In this document: in pieces, positions 50,001-63,500 of the stretch | How positions within the stretch are numbered: position 1 is the stretch's first letter | Layout: each line of letters starts with the position of its first letter | Assembly: GCA_036897445.1 (NCBI GenBank) | Contig: JAYMTL010000018.1 | Span: 62,001-126,000, forward strand | DNA length: 64,000 nucleotides | DNA from: Pelargonium tetragonum | Lineage: Eukaryota; Streptophyta; Magnoliopsida; Geraniales; Geraniaceae | Reading direction: 5' to 3' | Program-made: the position numbers and the translations under genes | The notes under the pieces: generated by a model | What the model saw: the letters and a program-made list of their open reading frames with translations, nothing else | Databases searched by the model: none | What the model was told of the DNA's origin: nothing

Positions 50001-53000
50001 AGGTTTATCGCTAATGAGGTAAGCTTGCTTAGAAATAGGAAGGAGTCTTTCTGTTAGTGTTCTAAAAAGGGGACTCTAGAATGTCTTAAAACGAACGTAA
50101 AAGTCTCTGGATAAAGGGTAGGTTAATCAGTGTTTTATCGCATTTAAATGCTCCTCCGTAATGAATATAGTTTTTTGATTTACTTATTGGTATAATCATC
50201 CTTATTATTTCCCGAATTGTAAGTTTTAGTTAAAGGAATTTCGATATAAATATAATAAAGGAGACTTTTGTGGCCTTTTGGTTGGTTTTCTAGGTTCCCT
50301 ATTTCACTCTAGGGTAAAGGGAGACTGGCTGGGGTTCCCTTAATTTCATTTTTGGATTTACGGATGCAATCTTAACGAGATTCTTCTTTTAGTTTTCTAA
50401 ACAAGGGAGATTCTAAAAAGTCTTAAAACGCACGAAAATAGGTCGAATGGGGTTAAAGGCGGCTAAACCTGTAATAAAAATAAAAGAACAAAAGGCTTTA
50501 TGCCTAAGAACTTTCCTCGGAAGCTCTCAAATTTTAGGGAGTTAAGAGTCTGGGTATCCCTAGCAAATTTGGGCGGGTAATTGAGTAAACAGGGGTCCTC
50601 CCTTGTTCTTCCATATTTTCTTATTAAGTAAAAGCCTTTAAAATGGCTAGAAATTTGGTAAGTTAAGGTTGTGTTTCTCCTTTTTAGATCAGCTTTATAA
50701 TTTCATTTAGTACTCATCTTGGTATTTCAAGTTTTGGGTTTCTTATAAACCTACGCCCTATCCCGATATTACATAGGAGGTAAATGAAAGTAGAAATTGT
50801 TAAGGTAGAGTCCATAAGTGTTTTAAGTACTTATTGCTTATTATTACTAACCTGTCCTAAATCCAATAACCAAACTTCTCTCTATTCCTTGCCTTGTTTA
50901 GAAACGACTTTACTATATCCAGAATAAGCGAGAAAAACTGAACTTATTGAGAATACCAGACTTTTCTAGAAGTAGTTTGACAGCTTTTTCAAGGTCAAGG
51001 CACCCTGAATTTAAGTCATTTTAGTATAAGACTATCTTTAAAATGAAAGGGGCCCTGTCGTTAGTAGAACAATTCGAATTTATGTTTACGTCAATTTTAT
51101 AACTTTTGCGAGCAATTCCTAGGGAATATATTATCAAGCACCGGCCAGGTAACCCTTGTTATAAAATCTTACCGTTCTAGATAGGTTCGGCAGGAATTCC
51201 ACACTTAATATTTTACAGATTCTACTTAACTTTTTATTAAAAAAAGCTACTAAGGGTTTACCTATGGGTACGCCCTCTACCTCTTTTTCTTTTTAGTTCC
51301 AGATAAAATGAACTACGCCGCGGAAGGCTTTCTGGGGGTCTCACTTACCTTTAATAAAGTATATTCCACTCAAAGAATTTTTAAGTTTTTTTTATATATA
51401 GAACATCCTTGGGGTGCGCCCCTTTGAAAAAAACCTTACTTTCGTTTAAGTTTTACTGTCCTTTTCTGTACTGACTCCTACGATTTCTTATTATACACTT
51501 ATAGAATCTAACAAAAAGTTTTTTCGCTCTTGCGCGGGATTTTTTACAATGCTTGATTATTTATTATAGGGACATCCTTTTACTTTGTATAAGACTTATT
51601 TTCTTGTTTTTTCAAAATTCCTTTTGTAAGCAAGAATTCTCCGGCTCTGAGCTATGCGCCTAGTTGCAGTAACTTTTTCATAAGCAAGTTAGTTAAAGGG
51701 CTCCTCCCAATTTAAATTGATCTCTCATTGCATTTCCATTTCCTAATTCGAAAAGGTTGGTTATTTAGGAGTTCCTTAGAAGCGGGAAGTACTATATAGT
51801 AGAAAAATATCTTGTATATTAACAAGTTTATAGGCAATTCAATTCTATTCAAGAGTAAAAGAAAAAAATCCTAGAATTATTCAAAAAAGGAGTTATCAGA
51901 ATCTCTTATAACCTAGAATCCGGAAATTCTAGAGTTCCCTTACTCCGTACAAGTCCCGGCATACAATTCAAGGGAAACTCCTCCGTTTTATTTAAGAACA
52001 AGCGTATTTTATATTACAAAAAAGACCGAAACTGCTAAGGTTAAAGAGGAGACAAAGTACTCTCTTACTTGATTCTAAAAAGTGTTGCCTAAGGTTGTGC
52101 AAGAGACTTGTACTAAGTATACTAAGTACTTGAAAAGTCAGAAAAATTTTGCTAATAAAAACGCATGAAAAATTCCAAAACGTCGAATCATACATCAGAC
52201 ACTTATAACCCTTGTTTTAGACCACGAAAAGGCCTTAAATTCGATTTTCTAATTGATGCTTGCACGCTCCTAATTGGAGGAGTCCAACCACACCCAAACC
52301 TGGTGACCTTTAGTCTAAGAAAGTAGGGAGAACTCTCTAGCCACTAGGAAACTCCTTATATAGTACACCTTCTTTTTGGGAGTCTGCCATACTAAATAAA
52401 AAGTCCTTAGGCCTATTCTGTAATTATGCTAAAAATAAGGGCTTTCAAATCCTTATTTATTGGAACTCACACCTTGCACAATATCTGTTTAAGACTCGCT
52501 TTGAATTTACTACAGGAATCCCCGTACTGCTTCGTGCCGACTACATAGGATTCCATTTTATAAAAGATAAAAAGGGCCCACTGGAAGAGGTGCTCCTGAA
52601 AAGCCAGATACCTGACGACGGAATAACTATTACCGGGAAAACTAAAGAGAAACTCTGTAAATTAAATAGAAATAGCTCAAGCGGACATTAATTTAATTAG
52701 ACTTATTTCATTTCTAATAACATAGAGAACCCAGTATTTCATTTCACAAAAAGTAACGTTTATTAGATTCTCGGTGGATTTCGTTAGTTCCTTTAGGTAG
52801 GAACTGAACTTACGTTTTTAGGGTCCAAAGAATCCGATCGGGGGCATCCCATAATAAAGTATATTTAAATTATCACTTTTTCTTCTAAAAAACCCTAGGG
52901 TAGCCACATACTCCAGAGTCTTTAAGGATCGGGCTTTTGCAGAGAATATTATGCTTAACTGGAAACTGGAACTCAGATGCCTGGGTATGTAATTTAAACT

Positions 53001-53591
53001 ATCAGAAACTATCCTTTTTAGGAGCGGGATACCTGACTTGAACTTGTTTTTATATTACTAGAGTAATAATCCGGTATCTAAATAAAATAAGTAAGAAAAC
53101 CCTGTTCGTTTCGTAAAAGCAACTTATCTTTCCTTAGACAAAAAGGTTCTTAGTAAGAGTCTTACTAGATAATAAAGAGTATCCACAGAGACAGAGAGTA
53201 GCTAGGTTGTAAAAGAGAGAATTTATATATGAAAAACTACAAACAAGGTTCATCTTCGGTAGACGCAATAAGGTGAGAATATTAATTCTATATGGAACTT
53301 AGTGGTTTACATCTTTTTTTCATTTCACATTCCCTGAAGTCTGGAGTTTCTAGTTTTCATTTGGACAAAGTCTTTCCTGACGTTTTGATTGTAATAAAAT
53401 AGTAATTATATCAGAATGCATTTAGGAAACGAATAACCCTATATAACATGTGAGCTTTGTAAGGAGGGTTCCCAGAAGGGACTCTACAGAAATAGGAGCT
53501 CTTTTGTTTAAATAAGGAGACGCCTTATGAAATAAAAGATTTTGCTCTTTTGGAATACTTATTTTAGTAGAAGCTTCCCGACCAAGAAGTC

Positions 53592-53693
53592 GGATAAGAT
53601 TGTAAAGTAGATGAGTTATAGGAAATACCCTTGCAGTCTAATTTTCTTTTTTAGTTTTATGGTTTAAATTATACGCAGAATTTTAGAAGGAAG
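53592..53693 (+). repeat. Dispersed repeat B, copy 2
   Basis: This is the partner of 33723-33820 in the same orientation, about 20 kb away. The order of shared words is the same, with a 4-bp shorter A run and a few added bases in the T-rich middle, consistent with long independent decay of both copies. Confidence 0.7.
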
Positions 53694-54047
53694 TGCATAG
53701 AAAAAGAAAAAGCTCAGGATGGATCTATTTTTGTAGAAAGTTTTGATACCAAACAAGGCAAGTTACTAAAAGTATACTTCATTTTTTTACCCTCTTGTGG
53801 TAATTGAAAATTGAATAAGAGGGGGTTGTACTTTTGTACCATATACCAAGGTTTTTAGTTTTTACGATACTTAATAGGAATACCTTATGATTAAGAATTT
53901 CTATAAGCTGGCCGCGAGTGTTCGCCTTAGCTCGAGATTTTTTCCTCTTTTAATTCTTAAGACATGACATATACTACTCCCTTATTAGGGGCCGCTCTTA
54001 ACTTACTTAAGTTCTACAAAGAACAACGACTTTTAGGTCTTGAATAA

Positions 54048-54069
54048 GTGCTCTAGTAAACTAGAGCAC
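54048..54069. repeat. 10-bp perfect hairpin
   Basis: GTGCTCTAGT (54048-54057) pairs with ACTAGAGCAC (54060-54069) around AA. With a 2-nt loop it would more easily form a cruciform or bind a dimeric protein than fold as a simple RNA hairpin. Confidence 0.65.
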
Positions 54070-56344
54070 CTGTTATTAAATTAAGTATATGGATAAAATA
54101 AGAAATTCCTTGAATAAGAACCTAAAACAAGAGTGACTAAAAAAGCTTTTTCTGGAATACATATATAAGGTATAAATAAAGAGAGTTTTCGTCATTTAGT
54201 TTTAATAGAAAGCTTAGCCAATAAAAAGATATCAATATCTTGGTTGGGATTCCTATACGAACAAATAACAAAAAATCTCTTTAGGCGCAGAAGCTCTTAA
54301 GTTTGGTTTATCATTACAGTACAGTTTTCCCTTTTCGAATTGTATAGGATTGTCCGGGGACTGCCTTTCGGTGAGACGAGAATCCCTCAGTTAAAAGGGG
54401 GTATAACCTAACTATTTGATTGAACAAGCGGGTGAGCCCAAAAATTCCTAAACTAAAAATTTGAAAAGGAAAAGAACGAAACAGCGGGTAACTTTCTTCA
54501 ATTCATTAGGGAGCTAGAACCCGATAAGCGGTACAAAACCCCGTTTATTCAACTTTGCTATAGACCCAAATTCCGGAATAGAAAATTCCACAGAATCCTG
54601 TTAGAGACCCATAAAGTTCCTAATAAAACTTCCGTAAAAGATTTAAAGTTATTCTATAGGACTAACAACTCAGCCTAGGATCTCATCGAGTATGTAACTA
54701 AACGAGGTGCACAAACAATCCAAAGCCTCTGGTAACAAAATAAACTAACTGCATTTAGAAGCACTCTTTGTTAAGCCGGAAAGGTCTTTACTCTTTTTCC
54801 ACAAGCAACCCTTTCTTGCTTGAATAGTACTAAATCTCATGTAACATAAATTTCTAAGAGCCATATTGCAGTTTTAACGCCCTCTTTCTCACGGGTTTTC
54901 CCAAACAAGTGACTAAAAAGCTCGCAGGATACTTGAGATTTTTCTAATTAAGCCAAAATCGAAATGACATTTAGGCAAAGCTTTGGTGGGAAAAACTATC
55001 AACTGTTCTTGTCCATACATATATTCGTTGCACTTAGTATTTCTAATCTAAATACATTTCATTTTTCTCACAAAGGAATCCTTTTGCACCCCAAAAGGCC
55101 CTTTATAAAAGGACGCGGGGTTTTATAATTTAACTAATGGGAAGATTTTTCTTTTTTGTACCTATTATCAGAAGTTCTAGGATTCAATAGAATTAAAACC
55201 GAAGGAGGTGTAGAGATTTCTCTTAGGGGCACCTTTTATGACAAGAGTTTATTCCTTATGCTCTGTGCAATTCCGAAGGGTTTCTCTGGCAAGGAACTCC
55301 CTAGTATACTTACCTTTTACCAAGATCAAGCTGTCGAAGGACTTGTTCTTACTACGAAAGAATTTTTCCTCTTTTAACAATTATAAGGTGTATCCGTAAT
55401 ACAAAAAAAGGTTCCTTGGGCTTTCAGTGAACCCCATGCGGTAAATACCTAAATTATAGTATAGATAAAGCTCTCTTTGGTATGAAATTCACAAGTTCCT
55501 ATAACTAGGTAACCCCCTCTCCCAGGCTAAGGACTCAGGTTTTAAAGTTCAGTTATTTATATAAGTACCCGGTATAAATCTTTCCTTTTTGCATTCATAT
55601 TTAAGTGTTCACTAGGCACAATATCTTATAGAAAACTTTTTAATTAAATATGGAGTATACAGCAACTTTTAAACTCTCTACTTGTTTGTTCATAAAGCAG
55701 GGAAACTGTAAGTTATAATTCTTAAAGAGAAAACGCTTCGCAAACGTAACCAAGAAAGAAAGACTTATTATTAATAGTAATAAGAAGAAGCGGGAGAGAC
55801 TCTACACAAAAAAGACTTAGAGAAATATCAACTGGAAAACGATACAGATTTTTAGGTCTAGAGCAATAGTGGTTCTGTGAGTAATAAGCTTTTTACAAAT
55901 GTTATTGCTACATAGGTATCCAATTGCTTAGGTTTCTAAAAGGGACTTGAGTCCGTTTTGAACTTTGTGCGCGATTCTGGTGCCTCCTTTTCCTTTTACT
56001 GAGCCCTTGTATACCCCAAGGCTGCATACCAATTATGACCTTTCTTAAATATCCCGCATTTTTTGAACAAAGACAAAGATAATCTAGACCCTATTTTATT
56101 ATAAAGAAAACTAGAGTCCTTCACGGATTAAAGTTTCGTACAAATTGCTCTTAATTTTAATTGGTCATTAATACAATTCGGCAATAGAATCCTCTCTTTT
56201 CTTTCTGCTAAACAAGGACTCGTAAGCTAAGGAAATATTTAAAGTGCTGCTTTTTATAAGTAGGCAAAACATAGATTATCCCTTTTGGTTGTCCTCTCGA
56301 ACTAAAAGAAAAAGCTTAAAAAAACTTCCCCAGGTTTCTTGCTC

Positions 56345-56420
56345 TTAGTACAACTTGAACCTATGACTTTTCTTTAAAACGAGCCTCAATATTTTACCGG
56401 ATTTAAAAATAGGTCGACGG
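56345..56420 (-). pseudogene. T-arm-like box
   Basis: The minus strand has GGTTCAAGTT (56352-56361). CCGGTAAAAT about 35 nt away on the same strand (near 56390-56402) could be a D-arm remnant. Stems do not form. Confidence 0.2.
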
Positions 56421-57436
56421 GCACCCATATAGTAGTAGTATTTCACTTAACATAAAAATTTCCAAAATTTTAGTACGCGAGTAAGAAATTTCTTTATCTA
56501 AAGAATTTCGAAACTCTTCAATTCCTAAATTCTTGAGGTCTAGCCTTTTTGCATTGGTAATAGCGTGGTTCTCCTTTTGTTCTATTTGTTTTACTGGCTA
56601 CGTTTCCTATTAGGAGCTTCTTCTTAAGTTATAGGGTTTTCGAGAAGTGTATAAAGGCTTATAAAAGCAAGACTTACAGGTGTGCTATTTAAGATTTTAC
56701 AAGGGTATCGCTAAAACAAGGAAAGGAATGGGCAAAGTATAAATGTATATCATGTTCCACAAATGAGTTTAGATGCAATGGATTTATAAGTTTTCTATTT
56801 ATATGGAACGGGTGTCTTGTACGTGAAAATGAACAGAGTAACCCAGTCTATAGTTAGCCCGTTACTTATAAGAGTTATATCAACCCAAGCCTTCTCGAGC
56901 TCGAGGAACCCTTATATATCGCAAACAGGACTGTTCCGCTTTCTTATAGGTAACTCTATTCTTTTTAACAATCTTCTGACTATTAGTAATTAAAAAGAGA
57001 GCTATAGCAGGATTTCTCTATTTATAATATGTAAGTATATTACAGTACATCTTTCTTTTACCAGACGTATTCATTCTCATTCAGAAAGACCCCTTTTACC
57101 GTTTACTACCTTACCTGTGTTATTTCTAAAGAATTTTTCTATATTGGATTCATTTTGCTTGGCTCCAAAATCCTACGTCATTTTTGTAATATAAAATTTC
57201 CGTTAACCAGTTTTTAAAGAAAAATGCGGGATCCTTTTATATAAAATAGAATTTGACCTGCCCCGCTCAAAAGAGCTTGGCGTCTAGTTTTCAAATTCTT
57301 AGTTATGGATCTTTGCGGACTCCTTATCTCGAACTCGACGGGCCTGCTAGCTAAAATTGAAGTCTGACTTTACCCTTAACTTCTTTATATTTACTAAATG
57401 ACTTGTTCTTGTTAGTAATAGATATTATTACTTGTT

Positions 57437-57516
57437 AAGGCAAGATTTATCTTGTTCTCGTTGGAGCTAGCAATAATTAGAGGATTAAGTTTTATACTGG
57501 ATAGTTAGAGAAGCCC
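57437..57516 (+). repeat. Dispersed repeat D, copy 2, with hairpin
   Basis: This is the partner of 37997-38088. The 21-base identical core includes the hairpin CAAGAT-TT-ATCTTG at 57441-57454, and the downstream AGTTAG...GCCC block is also shared. The sequence between the two blocks has diverged almost completely, so the hairpin core may be the conserved or mobile part. Confidence 0.7.
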
Positions 57517-60500
57517 TGAAACTTAAGTCTAACAGGTCCTACCTTTATATTCTTATTCTTATTAGACCGATTAATCTCCACTTTTAACTACTAAAATTAA
57601 CACTACAGAAACTGAGAAAAAACATTAAATTAAGGGGCTTGTATACAAAAAAGTGAGGGAGTTGGCAATTATATCACTTTTGCTGAGTATTATCCACAAT
57701 ATTTTCAATTCTATAGACTCTTACATCTCCTATTTCTCAAAATTCAGATTTGTGAAGGTGTCAGCTACTTCAAGAGTCACAGCTATCCTAGAATTTGCTT
57801 CTTAGTTAATTCCGAACAAAAGAGAAAAACTGAACTGGAAAGTCATTTGATATCTACATAAGCCACTTCATTTCGATCACTAATTTATTTCGAGATACTC
57901 AACCAGATATAAAGTGAACCTATTTTATTTAACGAAGAAGTTAAGGACTTCTATACGAAAGCACTTTTAATACATAGAAGAACCCTCTTTCATAGAATAC
58001 AAGAAAAGACAGACACTTCCCGAAACATAATATGGCCTTTCTCTCTAATTGAATTGACGTAACACTGAGGGAGACTTCACTAGCTATTCCTTAAGTATAT
58101 AAAAGAGCCTAAAAAAACTTCTTCGGACCGGGAACGCTTGAATGTAGTTGAAAAAGGAAGACATATACTAAAGCTCTCTTAAGGGACTCCCTTGTAATAC
58201 ACACCAAAAGCTAGAGGTTTATAACCTCTTTTTACTCAGGACTTCTGAGCACAGCAAATAATTAGAAAAGGTGGATACTTTATAATTATATAATACTTAC
58301 CCGACTATTCATTCATAAAATCGCATAATAATAAAGAAACACCACACTTCTGTTAAATAAATATAGGCTAAAACCCATTGGGATCCCTATAACAAACTAA
58401 AGCATTATTTTTAGTAATTTCACTACTTTTTTGTTTTAAATTCTATGACATATCCGGTTAAAGTTCCACTATATACAAGAGGATCCCCCTCAGATCAGAT
58501 TAGGTTTACCCGACATCTCTCTAAAATCCCAAACCTACGAAGACCCCCTTGTTAATAAAGGAGTTTAGTAAGACTATATATCCACAAGAGGCGAAAGTCT
58601 TACGAAAGTTTTTACTAGTAGGTAAGCAAGGGAACCCCTTTTACGGCTAACTAAGTTTGTAATTAAGTACTTTATTTATTACTTTTCAAAATTTCTTTAT
58701 TTGTCTTTCATAGTTCAAAGGAGACCCTTTCCTATCGCTACAAAAAAAGTGCGTATGGTTATAAGAAGCGAATATATCCCGCTAAACGGGGTACTTGAAT
58801 TGAAAAACCCCCACAATTGCTTTAGAGAGGTTATCTGTGCGGTTCCTTTTTTTTTAGGAATCGGGTCAGACTCTTTTATTTGAGTATTAACTACCAGGTT
58901 TATGGATCAAGGAGTCTTTTTTAATATCGGAAAGGTGTTCCGCTCTAAACCAAGTTCCTTAGGGGTTGATACGTGGAAACAAGCTTCAGTGTAATAGGCA
59001 TCTTCCCTTGCCTCTAAAAGAAGCTCGCCCTCTCCAGTAATTAAAGAATTTAGCTATGAGCTTACTCCGCTCTTGTGTCATATAAGTCTCAATTTCATTA
59101 TATCCTTTCTTTAGGTTTTCTTCCTATTTACTGCTTTACTGCAGACTCTTTGATTATATGCTTACTATGGAATTGACTCCTGAATAAAGGAAGAAAAGGG
59201 ATCTTGAGGAAGCTTTTTTAAGCATACTTATAGGTTCTCAGCCAACAAGATTCTACTAAGAAAAGAGTACTACTTTAAAATGACTATACCCATAAATATG
59301 TAAAGAGCTTTGTCGTTAACAGAACTCAAGTAAGTCAACTCGACTTTTTCCTCTAACCTCACTCAAGTGTTTGCTTCAGTATATAATTATAGATTACTTA
59401 ACTGCTTTCTGGGCTGAGATAAGAAAGCGCTTTGATGAAATGAAAAAGGAGTTTCTCAAATTCAAGAAGCGGATAACTGTGATCTTTTACCAAATTCCCG
59501 TACTTGTTTAGGCCTCGAACTTTGGGCCGAAGGTTTTTCATTTTTAGGAGCACTTTTTGTATTCGATTCATTAGGAGAGTGCTACAGCATGCCCGATTTT
59601 GCTCAATTGATAAGATATAAGCTTTATAGTGGGTTCCTGGTTTACCGTTTAGAAGCTACTTCTAAATGGATTTTAGGGGAGCCTAGGTTAGTGCAAGGTA
59701 GCGGACTCAACATAAACTTATCTCAGTAGTCACCTTTGTCTTATTTTGTAGGGATCCACCGCTTAAAAGTCAATAAAAACTCCTTTTGTAACCAAAATTG
59801 AGAGTTTATAATTATACAGAGCTAGGAAATAATTCAAAATTTAGGACTACTTAGTCTTTTTTTTAATAACTCAACGGGAAAGATATATTGAAGTCTGGGC
59901 GAGGTCTCTCTAAGGGATTAAAGGGAAAATACATAATGCAATTTTTCACTTAACCCTAGTATAGAATTTGCGGTATAGAGTAAATAAAAGGCCTGGTTTG
60001 ATATGAACTTTTTATATAAATTCTAAATAAGAAGGGTACCCAAAGTAGTAATTCTCTTATAAGGTATACTATACTATTCCCTTTTGTATATGGCAGGAGA
60101 CTTTTCTTAATATCTAATGGTAAAACACTTGGCGTCTCCATATACAAGCACCCAGTTCAACTGCTTACGCCGCCCTTACTAGCTCTTAACTCTATTAAAT
60201 TTTCAAGTATTCTAGGTCTTTAACAAACTTCTAACTTACTCTTATTAAAACTTTTACAGCAGGCACAGGTCAAAACCCCCTTGCTTTGATTAAAATTGAA
60301 AAAATATGATGTCGTAGACTTGTAAGTCGGATTTTCGGGGAGTATAAGTAAAGGGAAATTCTATAAAAAGTAGTGAACTAAAAATTCCTGCGCTTTTACT
60401 AGCTTTAAGGGAAGTTTTCTAAAGGAGTAGGAGCTATAGAAGAGGTTCCTAGCTAATATTATACAGAAGGTAGGCATCTAAGTTTCTATTTTGAGATGTT

Positions 60501-63500
60501 TAGTTAGTATAGAAAGGATTAAACTTATCTTTGATATTACAAGTTTCAAGTCTTAAACAGAATAGTTTTAGCATGAAAATATTACGGCACTACAGATAGG
60601 CCAAATCAATGTGAAATAAGAAAGAAAAGTAAGGGGAAACAACTCCTAATTTATTAGTATAAAATTCTATGTGATAGTTTACGCTAAGTAGATTTATGGT
60701 AAATAAAAAGTACAATCTTGTGAATAAAACTAGATCCTGGGATTCTTATCTTATTCAGAGTTGTACGTAATTATTATATTTCTGTCTAATAACCGAAGTT
60801 ACATCTACTAGCATCCAAAAGGAATTGAATTACATACTGATAAGGATTTTGCGTTTCAGGAAAAAGTCAGAGTCTCAGTCTTTCTTTAAGACTAATTCCA
60901 ACGGTTAAATCCTGTTTTTACTTGGCATACGCAAATATTTATTGGTTTTTATCTTGCACTAATCGGAGAACATTACACGCCTCAGATAGAGTCTACCCTT
61001 AAACAGTATAGAAACCCTTTTGCGAGGTGTTCAAGGCCTGGTATGGGTCTACCTTAATTGCATTCTGTTTTATTGAACTGTGTCCGTAGTTAAAATTTAA
61101 ATCGAAGACTTTAAGGTAACTGTTCTACCGAAGGGGCCTTATTATTCTGAGGTATCTCTTTGAGTCATTTTAGTACAAATATCTTATAAAGGTCATTCAA
61201 TAATAGCTAGGGGGCTCCATGAACTCGAAGCTTGCTTCCATCATTGTTTGAATATAATAAAGATATAAAAATTTTGACAAAAAGAACTTTACTCATTTTT
61301 AGTAGACTTTTCCCTACGCCTAATTCTATACAGAATCTCTTTGATCTTAATGTTCATTTTTTATAAGGCACCTTGAATTTACAATAAATTTTCAGATTAA
61401 GAAAGAGATAGGGTTCTCTTTTAAAATAGTTGTCAATAAAATCTTAGAATACGCTAATAGACAGAAAAAAAACAATCCTAGATTCAGCTTTATCTTAGTG
61501 GTGCTCTGAGCATTTAGTACCCCTTTTTCCTTATTGGTTATAATCTTATATTGGACAAAGACAAAGATCTAGTCCCTAAATTAAGAAGTGGGCACGTTGT
61601 GACAGTCGAGCCTATTTAAGACTTTAGTTAAGAACAACTTTTTACATAGATCCGTATCTTATTCTAAAATCTTCCCTTTTTTGTCAATTTTTATGTTTCA
61701 TATAGCGAGAAAAGTTCATTACGTGTTTTTGTTTATGGAGCAGCCCTCTTTTTTCACAATTTGTAGGAAAGGTATAATTGTAAAATGAATCGGAATCCCT
61801 TGGGAAAACTAGCTTCTTTTCGGATAGCTACAAGGGTGGGGAGTTTAGGCAGGAGTCGCCTGTTCCTCTGATTACGAGTTTCCCAATTCCGGGCAATAGG
61901 AAGGGTGTTACAAGTCAGATAGGTATTATTAAGAAACAAAGAATTTAGGGATTTAGAAAGCGGGTATTACAAAGAAAAAAGGCTAAGAAGGCCTGCCAAG
62001 CAAGATAGGTAGTATAGCTCTGAGGAAAAGGAGATCTCTTTTGTTTAAGTAGAAACGTCCCCTACCCAAACCCCTGTCTTACTTAATTACATTACCTACC
62101 CAGCTATCGAAAGCCGGGAATCATACAGGTGAATCTTGTATTCTTTACATGTTCCAAGAGGAGGGAAAGGCAAAATGTTAGGGGCTTTTATCTCTAACGT
62201 TTGACCTAACTTCTTTATATTGGATACTAAAAATTTTCTTACTAGGGGCTACTTGTATAGTAAGTTCCACCTAGGAGATATCTTATTATAATCCATTTGA
62301 TAGGTTATCCTGCTAAAAAGAGTGGAAGCAGTTTATGGGTTTCCTAGATCTATGTTAACAAGACTTCCCTATATATATTAGCAAAGCTCCAGGGCGTATA
62401 GTATTTCTTTTTGACACTTTCAGTTATGCAATTCAATACCAGATTTTTGACTTAGGTTCCGTTTTTTCATTATAAGTTACTTCTTTCCCCGGGAGTACCT
62501 TTACCTTAGGAGATGCTGTTGAGTTTTGCGGTTACTTACTGGATTTGGGCTTTATATACTAATGAGCTGGAACTAATAGAAATTGCACAAAACATATAGC
62601 TACCGGGTTTAAGTTCTTAATAAGATTTTGGGTTTTGATACTTAGAAAATTTTACAGCTTGGCTACATCCTTGAAGTTTGAGTGTGAAAGGGGACGTGTA
62701 AAAGCATTAAAATAATTGTAATAAACAGATGCTCGGACAGAAAGAGCAAAATATTCATAGGAAAGATTCTCCCCGTGTAGCTTGCGTAGTAATAAAAAGC
62801 ACTGGCTATTGAGGAATGGATTCCCCTTTTTTCTTAAATCTTAATTTGAGGCTAGTTTTTTTTGAATGGAGCTTCACCACTATAGGCCGCGGGGGGATAC
62901 TTACTGTCTTAGTAGGGCCTGAATAAATTATAGAGCCTTTTTCATCCTCTAAAATTTTCTTATACTAAGCCCCGAGTATTTCCTTACAAACAAGGAATTA
63001 GAATACTGTATTCAAAGTCTGTAAAATACCTAAAAAAGCACCTAGAAACGAGTATCCTTTTTCTTACAAAAGCATTTCTTATTCTGTTACCCAGTATAGC
63101 AAGAGTACAAAACTGTACAAACAAGGAGGGCCCGGTCTAGATATTAAATGAATCAAAGTAAGAAAAGGGCTGAATAAGGTACCAAAGCAAGCAATCCCCT
63201 ACTCTCTATTTAAATTAGGTTTTTCTTTTTTTACAGGACACAAACAATATTAAGTACTAGAAAACAAAGGACTCTACCACGGGTTACCCCTTTCTCAAAT
63301 CTGATAAGTGCTTGAGAAAGTTCTCTTTTTTGTTCACTTTGATCAGTAACTAGTAACTTACCAGGGGGCTCCCACGAGGGCCTGAGATTAGAATCAGTTC
63401 CTTATTAGAAGTCCCTTGTTTTAATCTAGTCTTGTAAGAAATTCTAAGATTTAGCCTGGTTTCTTTTCTATCCTCGTTCCTTTAGTATAATCCCATTTAG

